Shown here piece by piece: positions 15,488-22,172 of a DNA stretch of 24,981 bases (position 1 is the stretch's first letter; every line of letters starts with the position of its first letter). A model generated the notes under the pieces. It was given only the letters and a program-made list of their open reading frames with translations, did no database searches and was not told the DNA's origin. Made by a program: the position numbers and the translations under genes. Location: NCBI GenBank assembly GCA_900553925.1, contig USFH01000010.1:1-24981 (forward strand), in the 5' to 3' direction. This DNA is from an uncultured Clostridium sp. Lineage in GTDB: Bacteria > Bacillota > Clostridia > Lachnospirales > Lachnospiraceae.

Positions 15488-15569
15488 GAACTCCAGGCTG
15501 TAAAAAAGTCCACCTCAAAAAATTCACGTTACAATTTTTGTGAGGTGGACTTTTTGCATCCCGGAGTTC
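15488..15569. repeat. Long hairpin, copy 1 of a mirrored pair (may also terminate gatB)
   Basis: GAACTCC (15488-15494) pairs with 15563-15569. After a short interruption, 15503-15517 pairs perfectly with 15541-15555. After a bulged G15540, AAAAATT (15518-15524) pairs with 15533-15539 around the 8-base loop CACGTTAC. TTTTT at 15551-15555 could give weak termination. The apex reappears inverted at 15770-15798. Confidence 0.75.
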
Positions 15570-15625
15570 TGGTAAAGGAAAAACGGAAAGTAAAAATATT
15601 TTGAAAATATTCTTCACTTAAAACA

Positions 15626-15656
15626 GTTCGCCTTGTGTAATACAAGAAATTATAAT
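15626..15656 (+). promoter_or_regulatory. Possible MerR-type autoregulatory promoter
   Basis: TATAAT (15651-15656) follows a 19-base spacer that opens with the near-palindrome CTTGTGT-A-ATACAAG (15632-15646, one mismatch), the same geometry as the operator at 17038. The -35 (GTTCGC, 15626-15631) is poor, so the call is weak. It lies about 190 bases before the MerR-methyltransferase start. Confidence 0.3.
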
Positions 15657-15742
15657 AAAATTAAAGCATAAAGGTAAGCACTACGGAGAAGTAATATCTA
15701 TATTTGAATAGATATTATTTTCTTTATTGAGTCAGTATGTGA

Positions 15743-15825
15743 GGAACACGGCGGGATGAAAAATCAAATTCATAAAAATTGTAACGTGAATTTTTTGAAT
15801 TTGATTTTTCACCCGTCAGTGTTCC
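15743..15825. repeat. Long hairpin, copy 2 of the mirrored pair, in the leader of the MerR-methyltransferase gene
   Basis: GGAACAC (15743-15749) pairs with 15819-15825, and 15750-15755 with 15812-15817. A further 16 perfect pairs join 15757-15772 to 15796-15811. After bulged T15773, AAAAATT (15774-15780) pairs with 15789-15795 around loop GTAACGTG. The apex is the reverse complement of copy 1, but the lower stem sequence is different and still pairs. It ends 21 bases before the start codon at 15847. Confidence 0.75.
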
Positions 15826-15846
15826 GTGGTTTGAAGGAAAAACACT

Positions 15847-17028
15847 ATGAAAAAAGAAGGATATTACTCGACAGGCGAGTTTATGAAACAAGCGAATATT
15901 ACGAAGAAAACCGTCCGCTACTACGACGAGAAGGATATCCTGAAGCCATCCTTTGTCAGCGATTCCGGCGCGCGTTACTACACGGAGAAAGATCTCGCGA
16001 AGCTCCAGCAGATACTTCTGTTAAAGTATCTTGGTTTCTCGCTGGGCGATATCAAGGAGATGCAGGTGGACGATGCGGACAAGCATTTTATCGTCAACTC
16101 CCTGAACATCCAGCAGAAGCTGGTGGAAGACCGTATCGAGCAGCTGCAATTAGTGAAAATGACGATCAAGGAAGCAACCGATGACCTGCAGGCAGACCGG
16201 GAAGTGGACTGGACGAAGCTGTTTGAACTGATCCAGGTGGCAGATCTGGAGAGCATCCTGAAGAAACAGTACAAGGACGCCTCGAATATCATGGCGCGGA
16301 TCAACCTGCATAAGCAGTATTCGGTCAACAAACAGGGCTGGTTCCCGTGGATCTATGAGCAGATGCAGGTAAAACCGGGACAGAAGATTCTGGAGCTTGG
16401 CTGCGGCGCGGGTGATATCTGGGTGGAAAATGCAGAGAAGCTTCCGGCGGATATTTCAATTACCGTTACAGATATTTCGGATGGTATGCTGCGTGATGCA
16501 AGACGGGAAATCGGCAGGGAGGATGCAGTGTTTTCGTATGCGATCTGCGGTTGTGAGGCGATTCCGTTTGCAGACGAAACCTTTGATCTGGTCGTGGCGA
16601 ACCATGTGCTCTTTTACTGCGATGACATCGGGCAGGCGTGCCGGGAGATCCGACGCGTGCTGAAACCGGGAGGCGTACTTGTTGCGGGTACGTATGGCTC
16701 GGTGCATATGAAGGAGATCAGCCGGTTAGTCATGGAGTTCGATGACCGGATCATACTTGCGGCGGAGAATTTGTATGAACGGTTTGGCAAGGAGAATGGA
16801 TCGGATATTCTCCAAAGTACATTTGAGAAGGTGGAGTGGCGGCAGTATGAAGATGCGATTGAGATTGACGATGCCGAACCGCTGATCTCGTATGTTCTGT
16901 CGTGTCACGGAAATCAGAATCAGTATATTGCACATAAATACAAGGAATTCCGGACATTTATGAAGAAGAAAATAGTGGGTGGCTTTCACATTACAAAGGA
17001 TGCAGGAATATTTGTTGTAAAAAAATGA
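15847..17028 (+). CDS. MerR-family DNA-binding domain fused to a SAM-dependent methyltransferase
   Basis: The 393-residue product has two parts. Residues 5-75 are a MerR winged helix-turn-helix (YSTGEFMKQANITKKTVRYYDEKDILKPS, then RYYTEKDLAKLQQILLLKYLGFSLGDIKEM), followed by the coiled-coil dimerisation helix (about 80-120). Residues 160-393 form a class I methyltransferase with SAM motif I ILELGCGAGD (181-190), an acidic VTDIS strand and FDLVVANHVLFY. In place of a small-molecule drug pocket it carries an enzyme-like domain, so either SAM or a methylated product could be the signal, or the protein may do both jobs. AAGGAAA at 15834-15840 sets the start. A MerR-type operator-promoter begins 10 bases after the stop. 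Target and substrate are unknown. Confidence 0.88.
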   Translation: MKKEGYYSTGEFMKQANITKKTVRYYDEKDILKPSFVSDSGARYYTEKDLAKLQQILLLKYLGFSLGDIKEMQVDDADKHFIVNSLNIQQKLVEDRIEQLQLVKMTIKEATDDLQADREVDWTKLFELIQVADLESILKKQYKDASNIMARINLHKQYSVNKQGWFPWIYEQMQVKPGQKILELGCGAGDIWVENAEKLPADISITVTDISDGMLRDARREIGREDAVFSYAICGCEAIPFADETFDLVVANHVLFYCDDIGQACREIRRVLKPGGVLVAGTYGSVHMKEISRLVMEFDDRIILAAENLYERFGKENGSDILQSTFEKVEWRQYEDAIEIDDAEPLISYVLSCHGNQNQYIAHKYKEFRTFMKKKIVGGFHITKDAGIFVVKK

Positions 17029-17037
17029 AAAAAACAC

Positions 17038-17068
17038 TTGACTGTGCCCCAGGGGCACCCTGTATAAT
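17038..17068 (+). promoter_or_regulatory. MerR-type operator-promoter for rfbBA
   Basis: TTGACT (17038-17043) and TATAAT (17063-17068) are 19 bases apart. The spacer begins with the perfect palindrome GTGCCCC-A-GGGGCAC (17044-17058), the hallmark of MerR-family activation. It lies 10 bases beyond the stop of the MerR-methyltransferase gene and about 100 bases before rfbB, which suggests that this regulator controls the rfb genes. Confidence 0.8.
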
Positions 17069-17170
17069 AAATACATAACAAACACATATTCGGATATACC
17101 GGATTGTGTTTCGACTCAAAAGCGCGAGACAAAATCAAGAAATAAAGGAATGATTTAAGGAGGTAGAAAA

Positions 17171-18256
17171 GTGAGAACGTATTTAGTAACAGGAGGTGCC
17201 GGATTTATCGGTTCCAATTACATCCATTATATGTTTAAGAAGTATGATAATGAAATCCGTATCATCAATGTGGATGTGTTGACGTATGCAGGGAATCTGG
17301 AGAATCTGAAAGACATTGAGAATCGTGAGAATTATACATTTGTGAAGGCGGATATCTGCGACAAGGAAGCAATCGCGAAGATTTTTGCTGAGAATGATAT
17401 CGACCGCGTGGTACATTTCGCAGCGGAGTCTCATGTAGACAGAAGTATCAAGCATCCGGAAGTATTTGTACAGACGAATGTACTTGGTACCGCCGTTATG
17501 CTGAACTGCGCGAAGGCTGCATGGGAGCTGCCGGATGGCACATTCAAGGAAGGCAAGAAGTTCCTGCATGTGTCGACCGATGAGGTGTACGGTTCCCTTC
17601 CGGACGATAAGAATGCATTTTTCTATGAGACATCACCATATGAACCACACAGCCCATATTCTGCAAGTAAGGCAAGCTCGGATATGCTTGTAAAGGCATA
17701 TATGGACACTTATAAGTTCCCTGCAAATATCACGAACTGCAGTAACAATTATGGACCTTACCAGTTCCCGGAGAAGCTGATTCCATTGATCATTAACAAT
17801 GCATTGCAGGGAAAGAAGCTTCCGGTCTACGGCGATGGCAAGAATGTCCGTGACTGGCTGTTTGTTGAGGATCACGCGAAGGCAATCGATATGGTTCAGG
17901 AGCAGGGACGTCTGTTCGAGACATACAATGTCGGCGGACATAATGAGAAGCAGAATATCGAAATCATCAATATTATCATTGACACATTGCAGGAGATGCT
18001 TCCGGCGGATGATCCGAGACGGGCACTTGTATCGAAGGATCTGATCACGTATGTGGAAGACCGTAAGGGACACGACAGAAGATATGCAATTGCACCGGAC
18101 AAGATCAAGGCAGAGATCGGCTGGTATCCGGAGACAGATTTCGCAACCGGTATCAAGAAGACAATCGCCTGGTTCTTCGAGCATGAGGACTGGATGAAGA
18201 ACGTGACGAGCGGTGACTACCAGAAGTATTATGAGGATCAGTACGGAAAGAGATAG
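17171..18256 (+). CDS. rfbB: dTDP-glucose 4,6-dehydratase
   Basis: RfbB (RmlB) converts dTDP-glucose to dTDP-4-keto-6-deoxyglucose, the second step towards dTDP-L-rhamnose and other deoxysugars. The 361-residue short-chain dehydrogenase has the NAD loop TGGAGFIGS (7-15), the catalytic TDE (136-138) and the YxxxK pair Tyr163/Lys167 in SPYSASKAS. The conserved NNYGPYQFPEKLIPL and GDGKNVRDWL stretches are intact. The start codon is GTG, with AAGGAGG nearby (17157-17163). It precedes rfbA by 13 bases. RfbC and RfbD, needed to finish rhamnose, are not in this window. Transcription probably comes from the MerR-type promoter at 17038. Confidence 0.96.
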   Translation: MRTYLVTGGAGFIGSNYIHYMFKKYDNEIRIINVDVLTYAGNLENLKDIENRENYTFVKADICDKEAIAKIFAENDIDRVVHFAAESHVDRSIKHPEVFVQTNVLGTAVMLNCAKAAWELPDGTFKEGKKFLHVSTDEVYGSLPDDKNAFFYETSPYEPHSPYSASKASSDMLVKAYMDTYKFPANITNCSNNYGPYQFPEKLIPLIINNALQGKKLPVYGDGKNVRDWLFVEDHAKAIDMVQEQGRLFETYNVGGHNEKQNIEIINIIIDTLQEMLPADDPRRALVSKDLITYVEDRKGHDRRYAIAPDKIKAEIGWYPETDFATGIKKTIAWFFEHEDWMKNVTSGDYQKYYEDQYGKR

Positions 18257-18269
18257 AAAGGAGATTTCT

Positions 18270-19139
18270 ATGAAAGGTATTATTTTAGCGGGCGGTTCCG
18301 GCACGAGATTATACCCACTTACCAAGGCAGTATCGAAGCAAATCATGCCGGTGTATGACAAACCGATGATCTATTATCCGTTGTCAACACTGATGCTGGC
18401 AGGTATCCGGGAAGTTCTGATTATCTCGACACCGCGTGACCTGCCGGTATTTGAGGAGCTTTTTGGAACAGGGGAACAGCTCGGAATGCAGTTTACGTAT
18501 GCGGTGCAGGAACAGCCGAGAGGACTTGCGGATGCATTTATTATCGGAGCGGACTTCATTGGCACGGACAGCGTGGCATTGGTGCTTGGAGATAATATTT
18601 TCTATGGTCAGAGCTTCTCGCGTGTATTGAAGCGTGCGGCTGAACGGGAGAAGGGTGCAACAATCTTCGGTTATTATGTGAAGGATCCGAGAGAATATGG
18701 CGTTGTGGAATTTGATGAGGACGGAAAAGCGATTTCCATCGAGGAGAAGCCGGAGCATCCAAAGTCAAACTATGCAGTGCCGGGGCTTTATTTCTATGAT
18801 AACCGTGTCGTAGAGATTGCAAAGAATGTGAAGCCTTCTGCAAGGGGAGAGATTGAGATCACTTCCATCAACAATGAGTACCTGCGGATGGGTGAGCTGA
18901 TGGTAGAGACACTGGGACGAGGATTCGCATGGCTGGATACCGGTAATCATGATATGCTGCTTGATGCAGCGGATTTCGTGGCGGCATTCCAGAAGCGGCA
19001 GGGCATGTATATCTCCTGTATTGAGGAGATTGCATATAGACGCGGATTTATTACGCGTGATCAGCTGTTGAAGCTGGCAGAACCACTGATGAAGACGGCA
19101 TATGGTCAGTATCTGGTGGATGTAGCAAATGGTTTGTAG
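18270..19139 (+). CDS. rfbA: Glucose-1-phosphate thymidylyltransferase
   Basis: RfbA (RmlA) joins glucose-1-phosphate and dTTP to give dTDP-glucose, the substrate of RfbB. At 289 residues it is the standard length. The nucleotide-binding start MKGIILAGGSGTRLYPLT is intact, as are the VSKQIMPVYDKPMIYYPLSTLM motif, VLGDNIFYG and IEEKPEHPKSNYAVPGLYFYD. An in-frame upstream ATG at 18213 overlaps rfbB and is rejected, because AAAGGAG at 18257-18263 and the family N-terminus both point to 18270. It forms a two-gene unit with rfbB, feeding cell-surface polysaccharide synthesis. Confidence 0.97.
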   Translation: MKGIILAGGSGTRLYPLTKAVSKQIMPVYDKPMIYYPLSTLMLAGIREVLIISTPRDLPVFEELFGTGEQLGMQFTYAVQEQPRGLADAFIIGADFIGTDSVALVLGDNIFYGQSFSRVLKRAAEREKGATIFGYYVKDPREYGVVEFDEDGKAISIEEKPEHPKSNYAVPGLYFYDNRVVEIAKNVKPSARGEIEITSINNEYLRMGELMVETLGRGFAWLDTGNHDMLLDAADFVAAFQKRQGMYISCIEEIAYRRGFITRDQLLKLAEPLMKTAYGQYLVDVANGL

Positions 19140-19183
19140 AATTCTGTAGAGTTCTATAGAGACAGAAGAAAAGAGGGGTGCAT

Positions 19184-20629
19184 ATGAAGAGACAGATGTG
19201 GAAGAAGCTTGAAGCGTGGCTTCTGGCAGTTGTGATGGTTGTATCTGTGATTTCCGGCTTTGGAACAACGAAGACGGCGAAGGCAGCAACGAAGATGGGA
19301 GTAACCTATACGGTACATGTCCAGACATACGGTGACAGACAGGGATGGGTCAGTGATGGTGCATCCGCTGGAACAAGCGGGCTGGGCAAGCGTCTCGAAG
19401 AGATCCGGATCAAGCTGACCGGTAATGAGTATACAGGAAGTATCCAGTATAAGACACACATTCAGAGCTATGGCTGGCAAAACTGGGTAGCAGATGGTAC
19501 AAACAGCGGCAGCCGGGGACAGGCGAAGCGTCTCGAAGGAATCGAGATTATGCTGCCCGGAGAAGTTGCGAAGCATTATGATGTTGAGTACCGCGTGCAT
19601 TGCCAGACATATGGCTGGATGAACTGGGTAAGGAACGGAGTCATGGCTGGAACGAGCGGACAGGCGAAGCGTCTTGAAGCCATCCAGATCAGACTGGTTC
19701 CGAAGTCACAGGTGACGGATATGGGTGTGACCTATCGTACACATTGCCAATCTTATGGCTGGCTGAACTGGGTGGCAGACGGAGCTTCCAGTGGAACAAC
19801 CGGACAGGGCAAGCGTCTCGAGGCAATTGAGATCCAGCTCACAGGCAACCGCTACTCAGGAAGTGTAAAGTATCGGACCCATGTACAGTCTTATGGCTGG
19901 GAGCAGAATATGGTATCAAACGGTGCACTGTCTGGCACAAGCGGACAGGCAAAACGTCTCGAAGCAATCGAGATTGCGCTGGAAGGCGAGATTGCGAACT
20001 ACTATGATATCTGTTATCGTGTACATGCACAGAGCTATGGCTGGCTCGGCTGGGCGATAAATGGCGAGCGTGCAGGAACGAGCGGTATGGGAAAACGTCT
20101 TGAATCGATTGAAATTCAATTAGTTCCAAGGGGACAGGGGGCTAATCTGAAGAGTGGAAACAGAGCGTTTATTGATGGATCGACGGTAGCAAGCACACCG
20201 ACGCCATCGGCACCGGCACAGGGTTATACCGTGACACCTGCAAATGCAGATATTGCAGCACAGCAGGTATTGGAGCTTGTGAATGAAGAACGAAATGCAA
20301 GAGGATTAAAGAGCCTGACATTGGATCCGACTCTGACAAAGGCAGCGAATATCCGCGCGAAAGAGATTGTAACATTGTTCAGCCATACAAGACCGAATAA
20401 TACAAGCTGTTTCACCGTATTGGATGAAGCTGGTTATTCGTATATGGCGTGCGGAGAGAATATTGCAGCAGGCGCAGCGGATTCTGACTTTGTTATGGGA
20501 ATGTGGATGGGGTCAACTGGCCATAGAAGGAACATTCTGAGTGCAGGATTTTCAAGACTGGGAGTTGGATATGTATATATTCCGAATTCAGAATATGGAT
20601 ATTACTGGGTACAGATGTTCTCTGACTAA
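19184..20629 (+). CDS. Secreted protein with six ChW repeats and a C-terminal CAP (SCP/PR1) domain
   Basis: The 481-residue product has a signal peptide (residues 1 to about 34, ending TAKA-A). Six clostridial hydrophobic-with-tryptophan (ChW) repeats of about 45 residues follow, each built on H.QsYGW..WV.dG..sGTsGq.KRLEaIeI.L. A short TPTPSAPA linker leads to a CAP domain (about 350-481) with LVNEERNARGL, the SHTRP histidine, GENIAAG and GHRRNIL. ChW repeats are thought to bind the clostridial surface; CAP domains in bacteria are secreted and of poorly known function. GTG at 19178 is in frame but lies inside the ribosome site AAGAGGGG, so the ATG at 19184 is chosen. It lies 44 bases after rfbA and may share its transcript. 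Confidence 0.9.
   Translation: MKRQMWKKLEAWLLAVVMVVSVISGFGTTKTAKAATKMGVTYTVHVQTYGDRQGWVSDGASAGTSGLGKRLEEIRIKLTGNEYTGSIQYKTHIQSYGWQNWVADGTNSGSRGQAKRLEGIEIMLPGEVAKHYDVEYRVHCQTYGWMNWVRNGVMAGTSGQAKRLEAIQIRLVPKSQVTDMGVTYRTHCQSYGWLNWVADGASSGTTGQGKRLEAIEIQLTGNRYSGSVKYRTHVQSYGWEQNMVSNGALSGTSGQAKRLEAIEIALEGEIANYYDICYRVHAQSYGWLGWAINGERAGTSGMGKRLESIEIQLVPRGQGANLKSGNRAFIDGSTVASTPTPSAPAQGYTVTPANADIAAQQVLELVNEERNARGLKSLTLDPTLTKAANIRAKEIVTLFSHTRPNNTSCFTVLDEAGYSYMACGENIAAGAADSDFVMGMWMGSTGHRRNILSAGFSRLGVGYVYIPNSEYGYYWVQMFSD
19295..20146 (+). repeat. Tandem duplication of a three-ChW-repeat block
   Basis: The six ChW repeats form two blocks of three, each 426 bases (142 codons): 19295-19720 and 19721 to about 20146. 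The inter-repeat linkers recur with period three (TGNEYTGS/TGNRYSGS, PGEVAKHYD/EGEIANYYD, VPKSQ/VPRGQ), so an ancestral triplet was copied as a unit. Confidence 0.75.
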
Positions 20630-20645
20630 TTGATAATGTGATTAA

Positions 20646-20689
20646 AAAAATAAGAGGGTCGATATTTGGATATCGGCTCTCTTATTTTT
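20646..20689. terminator. Bidirectional terminator between convergent genes
   Basis: A 20-bp stem (two G-U pairs) joins 20646-20665 to 20670-20689, with loop TTGG. There is an A-run on the left and a T-run on the right, so it works in both directions. It separates the ChW/CAP gene from the convergent UDPGP gene. Confidence 0.9.
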
Positions 20690-20737
20690 ATAAATGAGCA
20701 AGCAGCTGCCTGCTCAATGATAAAGCAAATATTTTAT

Positions 20738-21961
20738 TTACAGCACATAGCCGTTTTCCTGCAACAATACTCTGGCAGTATCAACCGAATCTACAACGGT
20801 ACTGTTCTTGATCGGCGCGAACTCTTTCTTACGATCGACCTCGAAGATCAGGCAGTCATCCATCTCGTGTATCAGATCAAGAGCCAGCGTCTCGAACTTG
20901 AAGGCATTTGGCTCATCTGGAATGATTGGATTGCCGGCTTCGTCGATGCATGGAACCTTCTTCTTCACTACATGCAGCGGCATAGCCTGATCCAGAGTTT
21001 CCTTGAGCCGCTGAATCGGAAACAGATAGTTTAAGATTGCTCCGAAGCCATAAGCCAGATTTCCGTCCGGAAGCCGCTTGGTGAGCATCTCATCTGTCAT
21101 TTCGTAATATTCGATAATGTGTGGTTTGCCGTTCTCCTTGCACATGACACCGACCTTTTCCTCAGGAAATGCTTTTTTAACCACTTTCGCGCCGCTCATC
21201 TTGCCGCTTGCAATCGTTGCACCTAGGAAGACAGGATCTGCAATTCGCTGCAAGACATTATCGACCGCAAATACGTTGATCCATTCCAGATTGGAGTCGA
21301 ATATGGCATCGAGCAGACCGGCCTTGTGCATAGATGAGAACCAGCCGCCGTTACCGTTCGGCGAGAGAGCCACCTCATATTTGGATTTCAACAGAATCTT
21401 TCCGTCAAAATCCGTTGCCGGATTCATCTCCTGAATGAAGAAATGCACATAGGACGCATCGTATCCGAAGTAATCGTGCGCTTCGAAGAAGGTGATGGTA
21501 TCCTGATAGTTGATATTACTTGTCATGATGTAAAGTGGAATATATGCATCAGCAGCGTGTACCACATCCATGATATGCTCAATCAATAACTGGAATATAT
21601 ACAGATCCTTTGTCAATCCTACGTTGAAACAGCCCTTTGGTTTGTTGAAGCCGAGACGGGTTCCCTGCCCTCCGGCTAACAGCAGCAGACAGAGCTTTCC
21701 GTCGCGGATTGCCTGCAGGCCGATGGAGCGGTAATGCTCCTGATCTGGCAGAATCTTCTCGAGATGAAGCGCATCGATCTCCTCAATCAGGGAATCCTCT
21801 TTCCTCCCATCGTGCCGGAATGCTGATTCAAATCCCCAATCAATGCCGTCTATTTCGCCAAGCAGCGTAAGCTTCTGGGTATCGTTGAGTTCGTCAAAAA
21901 AACGAAGCAGCTGTGTCTGCTTTTTTTGTTCTAAAAGATTCATTCGTTCCTCAAAATTCAT
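20738..21961 (-). CDS. UDPGP-family nucleotidyltransferase (UDP-sugar pyrophosphorylase)
   Basis: The 407-residue protein belongs to the UDPGP type 1 family, best known from eukaryotic UDP-GlcNAc pyrophosphorylases. These join UTP with a sugar-1-phosphate to give a UDP-sugar and pyrophosphate. The uridine-binding signature LAGGQGTRLGFNKPKG spans about residues 95-110. Other family-like stretches are YIMTSNINYQDT, LSPNGNGGWFSSMHKAG, FAVDNVLQ and VGVMCKENGKPHIIEYYEM. The sugar (GlcNAc, GalNAc or glucose) cannot be fixed from the motifs alone. An internal ATG seven codons in (21943) has a closer GAGGA site; the longer form is kept because its N-terminus looks family-like. It is monocistronic, next to surface-polysaccharide genes. 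Confidence 0.85.
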   Translation of the reverse strand: MNFEERMNLLEQKKQTQLLRFFDELNDTQKLTLLGEIDGIDWGFESAFRHDGRKEDSLIEEIDALHLEKILPDQEHYRSIGLQAIRDGKLCLLLLAGGQGTRLGFNKPKGCFNVGLTKDLYIFQLLIEHIMDVVHAADAYIPLYIMTSNINYQDTITFFEAHDYFGYDASYVHFFIQEMNPATDFDGKILLKSKYEVALSPNGNGGWFSSMHKAGLLDAIFDSNLEWINVFAVDNVLQRIADPVFLGATIASGKMSGAKVVKKAFPEEKVGVMCKENGKPHIIEYYEMTDEMLTKRLPDGNLAYGFGAILNYLFPIQRLKETLDQAMPLHVVKKKVPCIDEAGNPIIPDEPNAFKFETLALDLIHEMDDCLIFEVDRKKEFAPIKNSTVVDSVDTARVLLQENGYVL

Positions 21962-22007
21962 AGTGTAAACACAATTCCTTCCATGTAAAATAGGTAAAAT
22001 TTTATTT

Positions 22008-22037
22008 AGTATAGCATAACGGACAAAGAGTTTACAA
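22008..22037 (-). promoter_or_regulatory. Promoter of the UDPGP gene (minus strand)
   Basis: On the reverse strand, TTGTAA (22032-22037) and TATACT (22008-22013) are 18 bases apart, about 46 bases before the start codon. Confidence 0.55.
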
Positions 22038-22089
22038 CAGTGAAAATATGAAAGTTTTTTGAAATATTAGGAAAACAGACAAAAGAATA

Positions 22090-22118
22090 TTGTTTTTTTT
22101 TGAAGAATCATGTATTAT
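22090..22118 (+). promoter_or_regulatory. Promoter of the LCP gene
   Basis: TTGTTT (22090-22095) and TATTAT (22113-22118) are 17 bases apart, about 55 bases before the LCP start at 22173. The -10 context GTATTATAGG recurs in the gltB promoter. Confidence 0.55.
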
Positions 22119-22172
22119 AGGTGAATAGTTTGTTTGAACATACCAAAACATAAAACATGGAAGGACAAAGAG

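Noticed and set aside
15756..16184. A 142-codon open frame overlapping the start of the MerR-methyltransferase gene
   Set aside because: It starts inside the second long hairpin and is out of frame with the clear MerR domain, with no family match.
17633..18361. A 242-codon open frame antisense to rfbB and rfbA
   Set aside because: It spans the join of two well-defined sense genes, has a Cys/Leu-rich meaningless product and no ribosome site.
20695..20716. A 22-base near-perfect palindrome between two convergent genes
   Set aside because: It has one mismatched pair and sits between a strong terminator and the end of the UDPGP gene. It could be an extra hairpin, but nothing supports a separate function.
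20666..21034. A 122-codon plus-strand frame opposite the UDPGP gene
   Set aside because: It begins inside the bidirectional terminator and is antisense to conserved coding sequence.
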